Source: Codonopsis lanceolata
Taxonomy: Eukaryota; Streptophyta; Magnoliopsida; Asterales; Campanulaceae
Length of the DNA: 64,000 nucleotides
Reading direction: 5' to 3'
Assembly (NCBI GenBank): GCA_013146195.2
Contig: CM028381.1
Coordinates: 94,443,255-94,507,254 of the forward strand
Position 1 is the stretch's first letter, and each line of letters starts with the position of its first letter. This document shows, piece by piece, positions 12,085-23,819 of this stretch. A model generated the notes under the pieces. The model was not told the origin of the DNA. It did not search any database and was given only the letters and a program-made list of their open reading frames with translations. The position numbers and the translations under genes were made by a program.

Positions 12085-15000
12085 TTAAGAGCCATCATGG
12101 CGACCAACAAGTATACTCCTATAGAGGCTACCAAGGTGAAGGAAGAAGATAAGCGCTATAATGAGATCGTCCAAAAGACCGAGTACACCAAACACCGCTG
12201 AGGAAATAACAGATAATTACTGAAACTAATCGAGCAAAATAATACACAAATAACTTTATTGACAGCAAAACCACCTACAGCAACATACAAACACATACCT
12301 TCTGGAAGGATGTCCACAGGGCTGAGTATGTAAATAGCGGTTGAAAAAATCTGTAGACAAAGTAAACACAACTTAAAATTGTCCAAGAGCAAATGTGCTT
12401 TTTTCACAAAAGATAACTTGAGAGCAAAAACACTTCTAAATGGGAAACATGACATGTTAAGCAGCAAAAAGAAAGCCACAAATACCAGATTAGCTTCTAT
12501 ACCATCCAATGTTGGATACAATATAACAATATAACCACAAATGCAGTTCAATAATTGCACCAACAAGTAGACTGAAGCAGTCTGCTCCTTACCTTGAAAC
12601 TATTCAGTAGAATTGAACTGGAACCGGTTTAAGCAACCAATAAAAGTTTTTAAGGATAATTTCACTTTAGGTACCCCAAATAAGATCCATTTTCACATTT
12701 GGTACCCTTGTTACCTAGCTCATCAAACTTCATCATAGACGTTTCTCATTTTCATCAAATTTGATACTTTCCATCACTTGGCTGTTAAGATCTAATGTCT
12801 AACCTTGCTAGAGAAGGTTAGACACCCGGCTAGGCTTGGCACCAGGTGAGAGAAAAAGGTCAATTAGGATTCTAATCATGAGGAAATTTTAGGTACAGGG
12901 CTCGAATGAGAAGGGAAAGAATGGGAGAGAAATTGAGGAAACAATTCCGAGGAAATGTGAGATTTAGAGCTCTTTTTTTTTTTTTTTTTTTTTGACGAAT
13001 TTGGGAAAGAAACTGGGAGGGAAATGACAAGGGGCACGCTTTAGCAAAGGCAAGCCGGTTGCTAACCTTCTCTAGCAGGTTAGACTTTAGATCTTAACAC
13101 CCAAGTGATGGAAAGTATCAAATTTGATGAAAATGAGAAACGTTGTGATGAACTTTGATGAGCAAGGTGATAGGGGTACCAAATGTGAAATTGGGCCTTC
13201 CTTGGGGTATCAAAAGTGATATTATCCCAAAGTTTTTACTCTCGCAAATACAGTGTCTCTCTTACCTTGAAACTATTCTCACCATACTTTTGTGTTAGCT
13301 TGATATGCATTGTTGGGTGTCTTTCTAGTAGCTTAAGCTTTCAGGTGGTTGGGAACTTAACATGGTATCATAGCTATGGTCAACCACCCTAACATGGTAT
13401 CATAGCTATGGTCAACCACCTTAACATGGTATCATAGCTATGGTCTGCAAGGTCTTGTGTTCAGTCACCCTCCTTGTATTTATTTCCAGCAATATTGTGA
13501 GTGCACATGTTGGCACCCTGCCGTGGTTTGTGATGCCCCTAGCAAGGCACCTTTGTTTATATCTTCATGTGTGATCAGTTCACACTTAGAGGAAAGTGTT
13601 AGCTTGATAAGCTTTGTTGGGCACTTATCCACACTTATACCTCAAAGAAGAGACATCACTAGAAGGGCGCTGGAAGTAGTAGAATCCCTTGATACAACTG
13701 CATAGATTAGCAGCTTAACTCCTCATTCTGACAGTCAAGTTAAATGATGAGAATAAGGCCCTTAACCGAAGTTACAATACACCACATGCTAGCTCATACC
13801 AACTAATTTTATATTATTTGGAGAAAAAATCTATCAAACTAGATGTAGCGATCAAGTATGCATAAGACATACAATTACAAAGACCCAGATGCAAAATTAT
13901 TGGATAAAATTAACTTAACTGCCAAATAAACACGAGCTCTGATGACAAATGGAAGAGATCTTTGGGGATTCATCATTTCTCGTAACAATCTCCTTAGGAG
14001 GAAAGGAAGGTCTTGGAATTTCTGTCAAAAACATAGATCATCTTTAGATTTCAACTCATTATGGTCTTTCAAAGTTGTGATGAAAGTGGCATAGTCATGC
14101 ATTGAAAGTTAGAATCACTTGATAAAGCGAATACATTTTACACAGTTTATAAACATTAAATCAATAGAAAAAAATCAGGAGAGCAATATAGAAAGCTACA
14201 AATTGATATGCAAGTTTTTGTACATTAAATTCATAATAAAGACTCCACCAACTATTTACATATGAAAAGGAGGATTCTGCACGAACATAAAACTAGATTA
14301 TGGTAAGCCAACAACCAGGAAGAGCAATTACTTACAAACTGGAAACTTCAACTCTTCACCTACTTTATTTATTTATTTATTTTGATAGGTAAGTGTGACC
14401 CTTATTGGTATGGGAATTGGAACCAAGGACCTTAAGGTCTTTGCATGAGTGCCCTTGCCATCTCACCCACTCCTTGGGGTCAACTCTTCACCTACTTTAT
14501 ACAAAGGCCTCCAGCCAGAGGTAGGGGGGTATACTTGGCCAGAGGGCTAGTTTGAACATGAAACTGAAGTAAACTAGAAACACTGCTCCTCTGACAGCAC
14601 TTTAAGTGAAAAACCAGATTGCAAAAGTAAGCTGCACAAATGTAACAGGCTATTGGAGTCCCATTATTATCGGTGAAATCATACCATTGTCATATGTTCA
14701 TTTTTCTGGTATTCTTTTGTTCCCTTCACCTGATCTCTTTATTCAGCATCCACAGTTCAACACAACCTATCAGGTCTTAAAGACATCGCGAGATTATGCT
14801 CATGCTTACTACTAATTAACAACCTCTCAGACCAAATTATTTACAAAAAAAAAAAAGCAAGACCTAGTGCCCAGCTGCACATCAACAAAGCCACATCATA
14901 ATTTGGATGTCAGTTTTTCCATCACATTTCGTTAGATGAAGGGTGGTGTTTGCATAAGTCATTTTTACTGTCACTAAACGAAAACACTTGTTTAGCTCCT

Positions 15001-18000
15001 ATGGCAATGGTGCTGGCTCCTCTGACGAGAAAGAAGGATGGAAAAATTGGTGCTTTTGGTGGGGAAAAGGATTTTGAAAAGAGTTAGAATGGTGATGTTT
15101 TAGACCATTTCATAGTAATTTGTTTGGAATTTTTAATTTGTATTAAAAAAAGGAAAAAGCTAAGTGGGCGCTTTCTATTTACACTAGATGTATACAAGGA
15201 CCAAATAACTGACAAAAACAAAGCCGTATCACGCCTTTGTACCCCCCAAAAAGACAGAATCTCATATATATACTTAACCTCCACAAAGGAACTGCATCAA
15301 GCACCCACCAAAAAGCATACAGCATCAGTTTACTATTATCTTACTTTTCCTTAAATTGTCACCATGTGAGAATAGCTTCCCTAGTTGCTGACCATACAAA
15401 TAAAGCTGCTTTGCCTGGCACTTCTAATATACAAATCCTCTTCCAAGAGAACCATCTCTCTCCCTAGTCACCACTGCATTGCAGAAGGGCTTAATTAAAA
15501 ACACTCCATTACGCTGAAGCTTCCATAGTTACACATCTGTACCATCTTTAGAGATTCAACACTAATGCAAAAAAAATCATGAACTGCTGCACTTCTTCCA
15601 GCTCTGAGTCCAGGAAATTTCTTCCAAAGATAGGCTTCCAGTTCAACCCATCATTACAGCATAGAACAAAGTCTGCCACCAGAGCTTGTTTATTTGTAGC
15701 AATATCAAACAGATTTGGAAACCTTCTAAACATAGGCATCTCACCAAGCCAAAGATCCCTCCGAAATATGACTCTAGTAGCATCCTCAAATGTCATCGTC
15801 ATAAACATACAGAAAGTCAGTCAGCCTTTGGCAAAGAATTTCCAAAGACCCGCCCCATACAGGTCATAACTTTCACCAGAAATCCATCCATCTTGTCGGC
15901 CAAGTCTACCTATTTCCACATTGTATCATTCACCCTAGAGAATCTCCATAACTATTTGCTTAAAAATGCCATGTTGAAAGACAGGAAATTGCCAAGGTGA
16001 CAAACATGATGGGTAGGTGTATACATTTGAGTGGTGGAAAATGGAAGTTGAGTGGGTGTTGGTCCACAAGTATGCTCAAATAGGCTAGGGAGGGTGGGTG
16101 AATAGCATATGATGCCAATTAAAAAAATTTCTTTTGATATTCATAAAGGGCAGATTTAAAGGCATAAGCAATCTATAGAGGAAGTATGTGTGTGCTGGTA
16201 ACACGAAACAGTAGACTTGCTCCGAGTAGAGCAATGAACAACTCTGCTAATAAATCGAAAGCCAATATAAAGAGTTTTAGCAGCGGAAATAGTAAGGCTT
16301 AGATTTATCTAAGAAGTCTTAGGCTGAGTGTACACAAATATATGTTCAGAACAATGACACACTTGATCCTTCTCCAAATGCAGGTTTAGGAAGTCATGAG
16401 AGAATAGCTTTCAGAGAAGTAAAACAGTTTGTAAAAGCTAATAGGTAAATCAAGGCTGAGTTTGATAAATATATTATATTAAAATTAAGTAGAGGTTTGC
16501 TATAAAACAAACATACTTAATACATCAACATAGATTCACTATTTAAATTATCTATCCTTTTGGTCTAGAACTTAAACCCCTACTCAAGAATTCATTACAA
16601 AAATTCTTGAGCATAGGTGGTAGCAATAGGAGACGACAACGAGAGATAGATATGAGAAGACAATTTTTAGGGTCACTTAGATATAAGAAATCTGAGCGAC
16701 TGTGTGCAAAGCACTCGACTCCTTATGATAACTTATGATTGCACAACCACCTGCACTTGCAGTAGAATACAAGAATACAAGTCGAGGTATGAATGCAATG
16801 CAGACATACAACCCTTCATCTTCCTTGGGCATCTTTCAAGATCTATCTTTAAACGGATCTCAAGTGCTTGGCCTCTAGCTTAAGAATAAAGTCTTTGAAG
16901 CTTTGGTAGAGACTGAGATCTTCGAAAGAGGTTGAAAAACTCAAATCAAGAAGTTCTTGATCAAGACACCGATCTCTGTCTTGTGATTTTCTGATCTCTC
17001 TTCTCCTTTTCTCCTTTCTTCCTAGCAATCCACAAAAAGTGTTTTGCTAAGGTCTGGGTTCTTTCACTGTGATCTCTTGTGAAGATCTAAGAGAATCGTT
17101 GTTGAAGACGATTTCCTTTGTATATCTTACAGCCTTGTCCATAAGCTCGATCACGCTCTGATCTCTCCCTTCTTTTAGAAGGGGAGAAGAGGTTTTTGAC
17201 AGGGGTTTTTAGATCATTGAGATATGTTCAGAGATTTTCTATCCGTTTCGAACAGTGTTGACGTTGAAGACTGTTGGATAAAGATTTTGCTAATAGTTGC
17301 GTATAATTGATGCGTCTCTGAAAAGTAAGTCTGATGCATAATTCACTGACAAATCAATAAAGTAGATTCTTTTGACTTTCCAAACCAAATATAGAGAGAA
17401 GATATCTTGCAGGATTTGAGATGTCAAGTTTTTTAAAAGTTTGAATGACTTTTGAGGCTTGAACACTTTGTTGTATTTAAGCAGTTGCAATCTTTTCTCT
17501 ATGTAGCACGTGCAGAGCTAAGTCTAAGTCTGCTGGTAACAAGTCTTCAGGATATTTTTCACGCTGTAGCAAGTCTGCTGGTGCTGGTGTACTGAAATCG
17601 CTAGTGTGATGATCAGCATGAAAGAGTAGGACTAGACAAGGACTCTCCTAGTCTAAGACCTATGTGATGCCAAATAAGTTACCACACTAATCAGTACGCT
17701 AATCGGAACAAACAAATTAAAGTGTTCTGAATATGCAAAGGAATAAGTAGTTCATTTGCAAGTATATTCCAACAGTGGGGAATCATAGTACTAAGAGATT
17801 TATATTTGAATCTAGAAAGGATCCTCTATATATCAGTCATATTTACTAAGAGATTTTTTGAGGCAATTTCTAATAATGCATACAGATCTGCGGTTTTCCT
17901 TTATATCTTCTTGCAAGACTTTTGCAAGAGTTATGATAGTACCCTCACAGTGGTCCGGCAATGCTAATAGCACTCCACTTCATAATCAAGGCACTCCAAT

Positions 18001-21000
18001 TATTATATTTTTTTACATGTACACAACGAGTCACGTATCGTACGGTGAAGTACTTTATTTGAAAAGTGGACTGTTCATGGGCGAACTGATGATAAGGCCA
18101 AGGGGGTCTATGACCTCTCCACCCAATTTAGAGAACGATTGCATATCTTTTGATTATCATTTGAACAACTTAGTTGAATGGCCTCTCCATGATTTTTTTC
18201 ATAATGCATACAGATATACTGTTTTCCTTTTTATCTACTAGCATACGTTAATCACTTACAAAGTTAATTTGAGGATGATAAGGAAATAACTTCAACGCGA
18301 GCCCTTAAATTATATTAGAAAATTCATGGAGAACCCTGATGTTAAAGTAAATTTTCTTGTTCAATCCAACTTTACCATATTCACTTTGGCGTCCACAAGT
18401 TACTAAATTGTTTTTAAAGCAGTATAGGTTGAGTGAGTAATAAAGTTAGACAATATCCAAAGAGAGTAAGGAAAAAAATGTCGAAATATGATTAATTGCA
18501 ATCTCAAAATAACAGCAAACAATCCGTTACGAATGAAACAAAACACATGGCTACCATCGTTAACAATAATATAACAAATTTAAAAAATGATTGTCCTATA
18601 TTAATGATGTCACAAGTGTAAACTTTTGTCGCATATAATTAAAAGCAATTCTTGCTAGGCAAATCTAATTTGATTATCTGCTCCATGGATAGGCCTAATC
18701 AGATCTCATCCTGCGTTGCAATCTACTAAGACATAGTGCATGCAAAATGCACATTGCTACTCATAAATTTGGTGTCCCGGAGCCAAAATTTACCACGTTT
18801 GGACTGCTTCTTCTCAAAGGCAGTTTACTTGGGAAGTGGCTATTGTATTTGGTATTGAGGATTCGTTTTGACAGCCGTTTACTTTCCTAGTGTTTTCCCC
18901 CCATTTTCTAACCAAAAAGTAAAAATAGGAGCTTGTTTGGTAACATTTCCATTTCTATGAATCTTAGAGCTTGTGCTTTTGACCAAAAATAAAAACAGTT
19001 AAAGGTGATCCATCCTAGCCTAGATCAATACAAGTAGGGGTCCCTCTTTATAAGGTCACATCATCGACTTCTACCGCCCACAAAACTCATCGTTGAAAAG
19101 GGCAATCTTACCTCATCTTCCTACCTCGCCCAAAAGCGCAAAGGTCAGAGAACAGCCCAAAACCTCAAGATCTCGTATCAGCAGCATTCAATCACTTTCT
19201 TTGACTTTCTTTCAGATATTGCTGATCATCACTCCTCTTATTAACAAAATGGTTTCCCTTGCAGCTGGCTCCCTCCTGCACAGTTAGAGTCTCTCCACTT
19301 TGCTCTTCACAATTACCAGCCATGATTAGACCCCTACCCTACGATAAACAAAGAAGGCTTTTGCTATTTTTTTTCTTCCAATTTATAGATCCATTTAAGA
19401 TGTTTTTCTCCTTCCCTATAAAAACAGAAATCAAGTCTAGATAAGATCTCTATCTTCTTTTTTCCTCTCTCTATATATATACACCTACAAATGAGCGGAC
19501 CTTTGGATGGAAAAAATGTATAGAAAGAAGATTGCTTTGGGTCTGTATCTGGCTTGAAGCTGAGCAACTGAGTGTCTCATATTTTTCTCAATTCCCACCC
19601 ACTTTACAATTTCTCTTATGTTCGTGACTCGATCCTTGTTATGGATGATGATGATGGAATGGCAGTGATTTTATTTTTACAATTGCTTGAGAATAAAAAG
19701 AACTACAATTGAGCTTTCAAAGTGGCTATTGACAGTGGTTTTGACATCGATTCACTAGCTATAGTACTTATATTGGGTTCTTAACGGCAGCTTTTGGTCT
19801 ATAGCTTGATGTAAGTTTTAGAGGATAGTGAAGGGTAAGGTTGTGGTGTCAATAGAGAAGGCGATGACGCCTTTGCAGTTGATGGATATGACCTTGGTGG
19901 CTGAAAAGATGTCGTAGGAGAGGTAGATGCAGATAAACTGTTAGATAATAGAACTTTAAGAAAGAAGGATCTGCCTTCAAAAGCAATATACGTGAATGAA
20001 AGTTCCTATTTCTTCTGAAAGCAGAAACGAAAAACCAAAAACAAGAACAAGTCATGTAGGAACTTAAACCCCTACCAATTGCTACCTTAGGTTCAAACAA
20101 CAGATCAAATGTACTAGTGAATGATAAGTAGCACTCAACGTGATTTATGGTCTTATACTTTCCTCCTAACCATGTACAGCATGACCACCAAAATGCCTGC
20201 AGTCTTTAGCAACCTGTAAAACAATTGGCTATTTTCCATATGCAATCAAGCACAAGTTTACAAAAAAGTCTGTACAAGATTGATCTCACCATTTGAAAGC
20301 ATAAAGTAATGCAATTAAGCAATCTGATCTTATAAAGGATGATAAAGGACACTCGCATACCTGACTTAGGCCACTTGTCTGTGAACTAAATAAACGGTTA
20401 TATGCTTCCACCTTCCTTAGAATATCAGCCACTTCAGGATTATAACGCTGCTGTGATGAAGCCTCACTAGGAACCAACAAAGTTATTTGGCGACGGCAAA
20501 GTGGGCATTTACATGGCTGTAGAGCTGACCCGTGATCCCAAACTTGTAAAATACAATTACCTAAACAAAAAATAATAAACAAAAAGCTATAACAGGTTCC
20601 TTGGGATAAAACTATATTAGAGTATGGTAAATATATCATGTCATCTTTTAAGTTCACATGGGATGGGGGGTTGACCTGCAATCATTCATAGATCAATGAG
20701 TTCGCTCATAAAATTGAGCAAATGCTGCATATTGAAATTCTAAGGTTGGATATGGATGAGTGAATTTGATCTGGACTGGCCCTTATGCAAAACATATAGA
20801 GCCTATTGCGGGTTTGAGCTGTTGTGAGCAGAAAGAGTTCTGGAAGTTTCTGTCGAATGAGATGCTTACATAATTATAGACAACGTGACTAAATTCCTAA
20901 TATACAACAGGGCAAAGGAATTGAGAGGTCTCATACATAAGACATCTGAGAAAGTAAGGGACTCTACTCAAAAAGTATGTTTTCATATAGCTAAGCAATA

Positions 21001-23629
21001 AAAATATGCCTTTTTAATGTTTAATCTACATTTTTATTTGCAAATTGCGATCCACTCTGGAGTCAACTTCGCTGCCTCTCTGTGCAGCTATGATTTCAAC
21101 CTACTTTGCTAAAAGAAAATCCGCCTTTTCAAGAATTTATAATTTGTGGCTTCATGACTACTATTTGTAGTAGGGTTGTGTCGCATACGTCACTTTCACG
21201 TTGTACGATATCACACATGCGCGATGTGTGTGGCTGATTACTTAGGACAGAAAGAGTGGTCTTATTCCTTGTGTCATCCCACCCTCACTATAAATAGAGG
21301 TCATAAACCTCATTTTATAGTTAAATCATTAATCGATAATCTGGCCCAAGTTACTAGCTTGAGACTTGAGCTAGTGAGCATTAGAGAGCACTCTCTTTAC
21401 GACTAGCCTTTCTCTCTTTCTCCTTACCTAATCAGTTTCACTTCTTCCACCCGACCTTTACTCTTTAGGGTTCTCTCATAGAAACATGTCACACCAAGTA
21501 CTTCATCCAACACACATCACACCCCTGGAAGACACTCACATTCTACACTATCATAATGATGCTTTTTTTTGATAGGTAAGTGTGACCCCTTGTTGGTACG
21601 GGGATTGGAACCAAGGACGTCAAGGTCTTTGCTTGAGTGCCTTAGCCATCTCTCCCACCCCTTGGGGTCATACACTATCATAATGCATTCATACACTAAC
21701 ACAAGAAGAATACAATTAGCAACATTATGCAACACTTGAGCCATAGAATTTTGAGCATCTGAGTCAAGTAAATAAGACCAAAGATTATACTAGGCTTGAC
21801 CGTAAGACAAAGGATGAAAGAAAAACTTACTTCACCTCATTTCCCATTTCTAGGTAGGATTAAGATTGCAAGTATATGACCTTGACTATCCAGATTGATA
21901 ATGAGCTCACTTAATGGAAGCTTTTGATGGTATTGCACTGATTTGATAAGTAAATAAAAAAAACCATGTACGAAGTGTGACTATTATCCACTAATTAAAT
22001 ATCATACAAACATGTCTCCCAAATTATCACATTCATTTTTTAACTCATGTTAATGAGTGTGACCTTTGCGCGTCATGCGCAAGCACCCCCTCATAATTAC
22101 TGATTCATACAAGAATTTAATGTGGTTATTTTGATTAGTATATGGTATAAGACAAACAATTACAGTTGGTTCAGTGATAAATGATTGGATTGTCTCATGA
22201 TCGTGCAGTTTCTATTTCATTCTTGGGTGACAGGATGATCTACTTGTTTTATTTATGGTCTCAGCTATGTGTTGCTTTACGTTTTCATTGTCTCTAATAT
22301 TTGTAGCAATTGACAAGCTGTTCTACCTTGAATTATTTTCTTTTTTTCTTATTTGTAGTTGACTTCTATTCTATTTTGTTCACTTTGGATGGTGGACTGC
22401 TGGTTTTCGCCTTGGTTGAACTTTGTAGTGTTTTTTTCCTCTGATATGAACTTTCATTTTTAAATTTTATTCTTAAAAAAAGGAAAAGAAAACTGAATAC
22501 GTTCCCCACCCAGAATTCATGCTCTACCTTGAAAATGGGCAGGACCGAAAGTTTAATTGAAGTGGTCAGTGCTCTCTTGCCCCTCTGCACTAGTGATAGG
22601 GTCAAATTAGAGGGAGTGGGAGAGGATTCAGTAACATAGTAGGGCTCCTATTATGCGTGAAAAAGAAAGGGTTAATATCACTTTTAATACCCTAACTTTA
22701 CTTGCTTTTTGCTTTTGGTACCCTTTGTATTGACTTCATCAAATTTCATGATAAACGTTTTCAATCGTCATCAAATTACATACATTCCGTCAAATTTCTG
22801 TTAAAAGTTCAATTTCACGGTTGATGTGTTGTTAACGTCCAATTGCCATCGGATAACATACCTTACGTTTTCAATTTTCATCAAATTACATACCTAACGT
22901 TTTCAATTATCATTAGATTGCATACCTTACGTTTTCAATTGTCATCACATTACATACCTTCAGCCGTTAGCTTTTGACCCAAATTTGACGGAAAGTATAT
23001 AATCTGAAGACAATTGAAAACGTATATGATAAAATTTGATGAAGTTAATACAGAGGGTACCAAAAGCAAAAAGCAAGTAAAGTTAGGGTACCAAAAGTGA
23101 TAGTAACTCAAAAAAGAAATGTACAAATGTGAGGTGAAAAGTCAAACCATATACAACTACATTGCTACTCCTTTCAAGAAAAAAGACAGTTACTTTCCAT
23201 TTTAGTTTATGCTAAACCAAAAGAGTCGATTCTAAAAATTATCTAAGGTAAAACTTCTATTGGTCTTTCAGACTTTCCCCGCCTTTCAAGTACTACTCTC
23301 TTCATTCGAAATGAGTTTCTATTTTTGGACTTTGATTACAAGACTGTTTTAGGAATTAAAATTAACCTTTTACACATTTTATTTGCTCTTGTGTTTGTAT
23401 CTTCAAAGTATGGAGCCCTCATTCGAATCAAATTGGGGAAAAAAAGGAATGAAACTGAAAATCATATTCAAAATCATGATTACCGGTCAAAATTATTTCG
23501 CAATTAAAAAAAAAGAAAAAAAAAAAAAGAAAACGTACCGCAATACCAGTGAGAGCAGTTGGATTGAAAGGGAATGTGAAAACTGCCATGGCAGATTGAA
23601 CAAAAATCGTTCTCAGGTGGTCCGTCCAT
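12085..23629 (-). CDS. RNF170-like RING E3 ubiquitin ligase with DUF1232 (5 exons, 185 aa)
   Basis: This is a predicted membrane-bound E3 ubiquitin ligase. Transcript-order exons are 23629-23539, 20560-20361, 14021-13920, 12350-12299 and 12197-12085. All introns are GT-AG and phases join without a break (558 nt). Residues 10-52 form a C3HC4 RING: C10-x2-C13, C25-x-H27-x2-C30-x2-C33 and C49-x2-C52 (CPLCRRQ). Then come a linker rich in basic residues, QDLPFLLRRLLREMMNPQRS, and the DUF1232 segment with YILSPVDILPE and LGLLDDLIIALIFFLHL, which form two hydrophobic helices. Homologues read EGV at the exon 4/5 junction and this gene reads EAV. The start MDGPPEND is chosen because it immediately precedes the RING and follows a purine-rich leader. 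RNF170 in animals is an ER ligase, so ER location here is inference. Introns of 2.98, 6.34 and 1.57 kb are loaded with mobile elements, yet the exons are undamaged. Confidence 0.92.
12653..13228. mobile_element. Mutator-type MITE with long inverted repeats (RNF170-like intron 3)
   Basis: The two ends are long inverted repeats. AGGATAATTTCACTTTAGG at the left pairs with the reverse complement of the right end, GGGATAATATCACTTTTGA. Pairing continues for over 150 bases through CATCAAATTTGATACTTTCC and AACCTTCTCTAGC. The element is flanked by a perfect 10-base direct repeat AAAGTTTTTA (12643-12652 and 13229-13238). Target duplications of 9-10 bases are typical of Mutator-like elements. The centre is unique and carries a T-run at 12973-12991. 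A related element is at 22669-23110. Confidence 0.82.
13359..13444. repeat. 32-base tandem repeat containing a primer-site-like motif, 2.7 units
   Basis: The unit AACATGGTATCATAGC... repeats at 13359, 13391 and 13423 (period 32). TGGTATCATAGC differs by one base from the tRNA-Met primer site TGGTATCAGAGC, and the preceding TTAACA resembles an LTR end. This therefore looks like an amplified LTR/primer-site relic. The phrase TGTTAGCTTGAT..GTTGGG occurs both before (13297) and after (13598), supporting a decayed retrotransposon. Confidence 0.65.
14369..14480 (-). mobile_element. tRNA-derived SINE with 20-base target duplication
   Basis: Read on the - strand, the element has an A-box-like GATGGCAAGGGCACTC, a B-box-like GGTTCCAATTCCC, and the tail CACACTTACCTATC followed by an A/T-rich tract. 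It is flanked by a perfect 20-base direct repeat, CAACTCTTCACCTACTTTAT, at 14349-14368 and 14481-14500. This is the signature of target-primed (LINE-driven) integration. It lies in RNF170-like intron 2, in the antisense direction to 21559-21670's host intron and the same strand as that copy. Confidence 0.9.
15120..16000 (-). pseudogene. LINE ORF2 C-terminal remnant (zf-RVT region)
   Basis: Conceptual translation of the - strand gives, in order, LWRFSRVNDTMWK (about 15930-15965, with stops), then RRDLWLGEMPMFRRFPNLFD and IATNKQALVADF (15808-15650). Near 15350-15480 it gives QAKQLYLYGQQLGKLFSHGD, and further on ALFLSVIWSLY. This order matches the tail of plant L1-type LINE ORF2 proteins, where a W-x-D-x-W block precedes the zinc-binding RVT domain. 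In-frame stops and frame changes show it is dead. No reverse transcriptase core was recognised, so the copy is 5'-truncated, as LINEs commonly are. It lies in RNF170-like intron 2. Confidence 0.75.
16057..17774. mobile_element. Solo LTR, family A copy 1 (perfect GTGGG duplication)
   Basis: The element starts TGTTGGTCC and ends TATTCCAACA. It is bordered by perfect 5-base duplications GTGGG at 16052-16056 and 17775-17779. It shares its start with the copy at 30266 (TGTTAGTCC, then a G-run and GGTGAATAGC) and its end with the truncated copy ending at 33948. No coding capacity, primer site or second LTR is attached, so it is read as a solo LTR left by recombination. It sits in RNF170-like intron 2. 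The autonomous parent is not in this window. Confidence 0.88.
17780..20360. other. Remainder of RNF170-like intron 2, unclassified
   Basis: No conserved protein or structured element was recognised here. A phrase ATAATGCATACAGAT followed by TTTTCCTTT-TATCT occurs at about 17872 and again at about 18200, a local direct repeat about 330 bases apart. The small open frames at 17858-18241 and 19093-19287 on the + strand look like chance. Confidence 0.4.
21289..21296 (+). promoter_or_regulatory. TATA box inside an LTR-like fragment (RNF170-like intron 1)
   Basis: TATAAATA follows a GC-mixed stretch. After it come GAGGTCATAAACC and then, 90-150 bases on, a pyrimidine-rich leader (CTTTCTCTCTTTCTCC) and AGGGTTCTCTC. 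The layout resembles the U3-R-U5 of a plant LTR on the + strand, antisense to the host gene. No LTR ends or duplication were found, so the assignment is tentative. Confidence 0.35.
21559..21670 (-). mobile_element. tRNA-derived SINE with 15-base target duplication
   Basis: Reading the - strand shows the A-box-like GATGGCTAAGGCACTC, the B box GGTTCCAATCCCC, and the tail CACACTTACCTATC with an A-run. It is flanked by a perfect 15-base direct repeat TACACTATCATAATG (21544-21558 and 21671-21685). It has the same family and length (112 bases) as 14369-14480. RNA polymerase III promoter boxes without tRNA folding mark it as a SINE, not a tRNA gene. Confidence 0.9.
22669..23110. mobile_element. Mutator-type MITE related to 12653-13228 (RNF170-like intron 1)
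   Basis: The left end GGGTTAATATCACTTTTAA and the reverse-complemented right end TGAGTTACTATCACTTTTGG lead into a shared TACCCTAACTTTACTTGC. A perfect 9-base direct repeat AAAAAGAAA flanks it (22660-22668 and 23111-23119). Internally, CATACCTTACGTTTTCAATT-type units are repeated about three to four times (22858-22970). Terminal similarity to 12653-13228 (AATATCACTTTT-TACCC) places both in one family. Confidence 0.85.
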
Positions 23630-23659
23630 TTCTCTTCTACCCTCTTCTTCTTCTTCTCT

Positions 23660-23660
<1 letters not shown>

Positions 23661-23698
<38 letters not shown>
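23661..23698. repeat. (CT)19 microsatellite in the RNF170-like leader
   Basis: This is a pure CT run of 38 bases lying 32 bases upstream of the - strand start codon (GA-rich in the transcript). GA/CT runs are common in plant 5' leaders. The RERERE peptides predicted here are artefacts of this run. Confidence 0.95.
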
Positions 23699-23699
<1 letters not shown>

Positions 23700-23819
23700 A
23701 TGAGTGTTCTAAGAAAGTGCTTCCTGCCACCCGTCGTTTGCTTAATGCACAGGGTTATATATTCGTGACGTGTCATGACAGGAAAATCCGGTCGTATATA
23801 TATATATTTTTTAAAAAAG

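Noticed and set aside
12156..12566. 136-codon - strand frame as a stand-alone gene
   Set aside because: Only 12299-12350 is coding (exon 4 of the RNF170-like gene). The rest is intron read-through.
13359..13444. CRISPR-like array
   Set aside because: The repeats are contiguous without unique spacers and the genome is a plant's, so it is an ordinary tandem repeat.
17858..18241. 127-codon + strand frame
   Set aside because: It is AT-rich, has no recognised motif, spans a local direct repeat and lies in an intron of a gene on the other strand.
19093..19444. Possible gene with TATA-like upstream sequence on the + strand
   Set aside because: The short overlapping frames have no domain and no supporting exons. 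It is intronic and unsupported.
20286..20681. 131-codon - strand frame as a complete protein
   Set aside because: It contains exon 2 of the RNF170-like gene (20361-20560) with intron sequence on both sides. The RING is completed only by exon 1 at 23539-23629.
14369..21670. tRNA genes suggested by B-box motifs
   Set aside because: No acceptor stem or cloverleaf is apparent, and the units have A-tails and target duplications, so they are SINEs.
23428..23776. Arg-Glu repeat proteins
   Set aside because: They are translations of the CT microsatellite in the 5' leader. The real start is the ATG at 23629.
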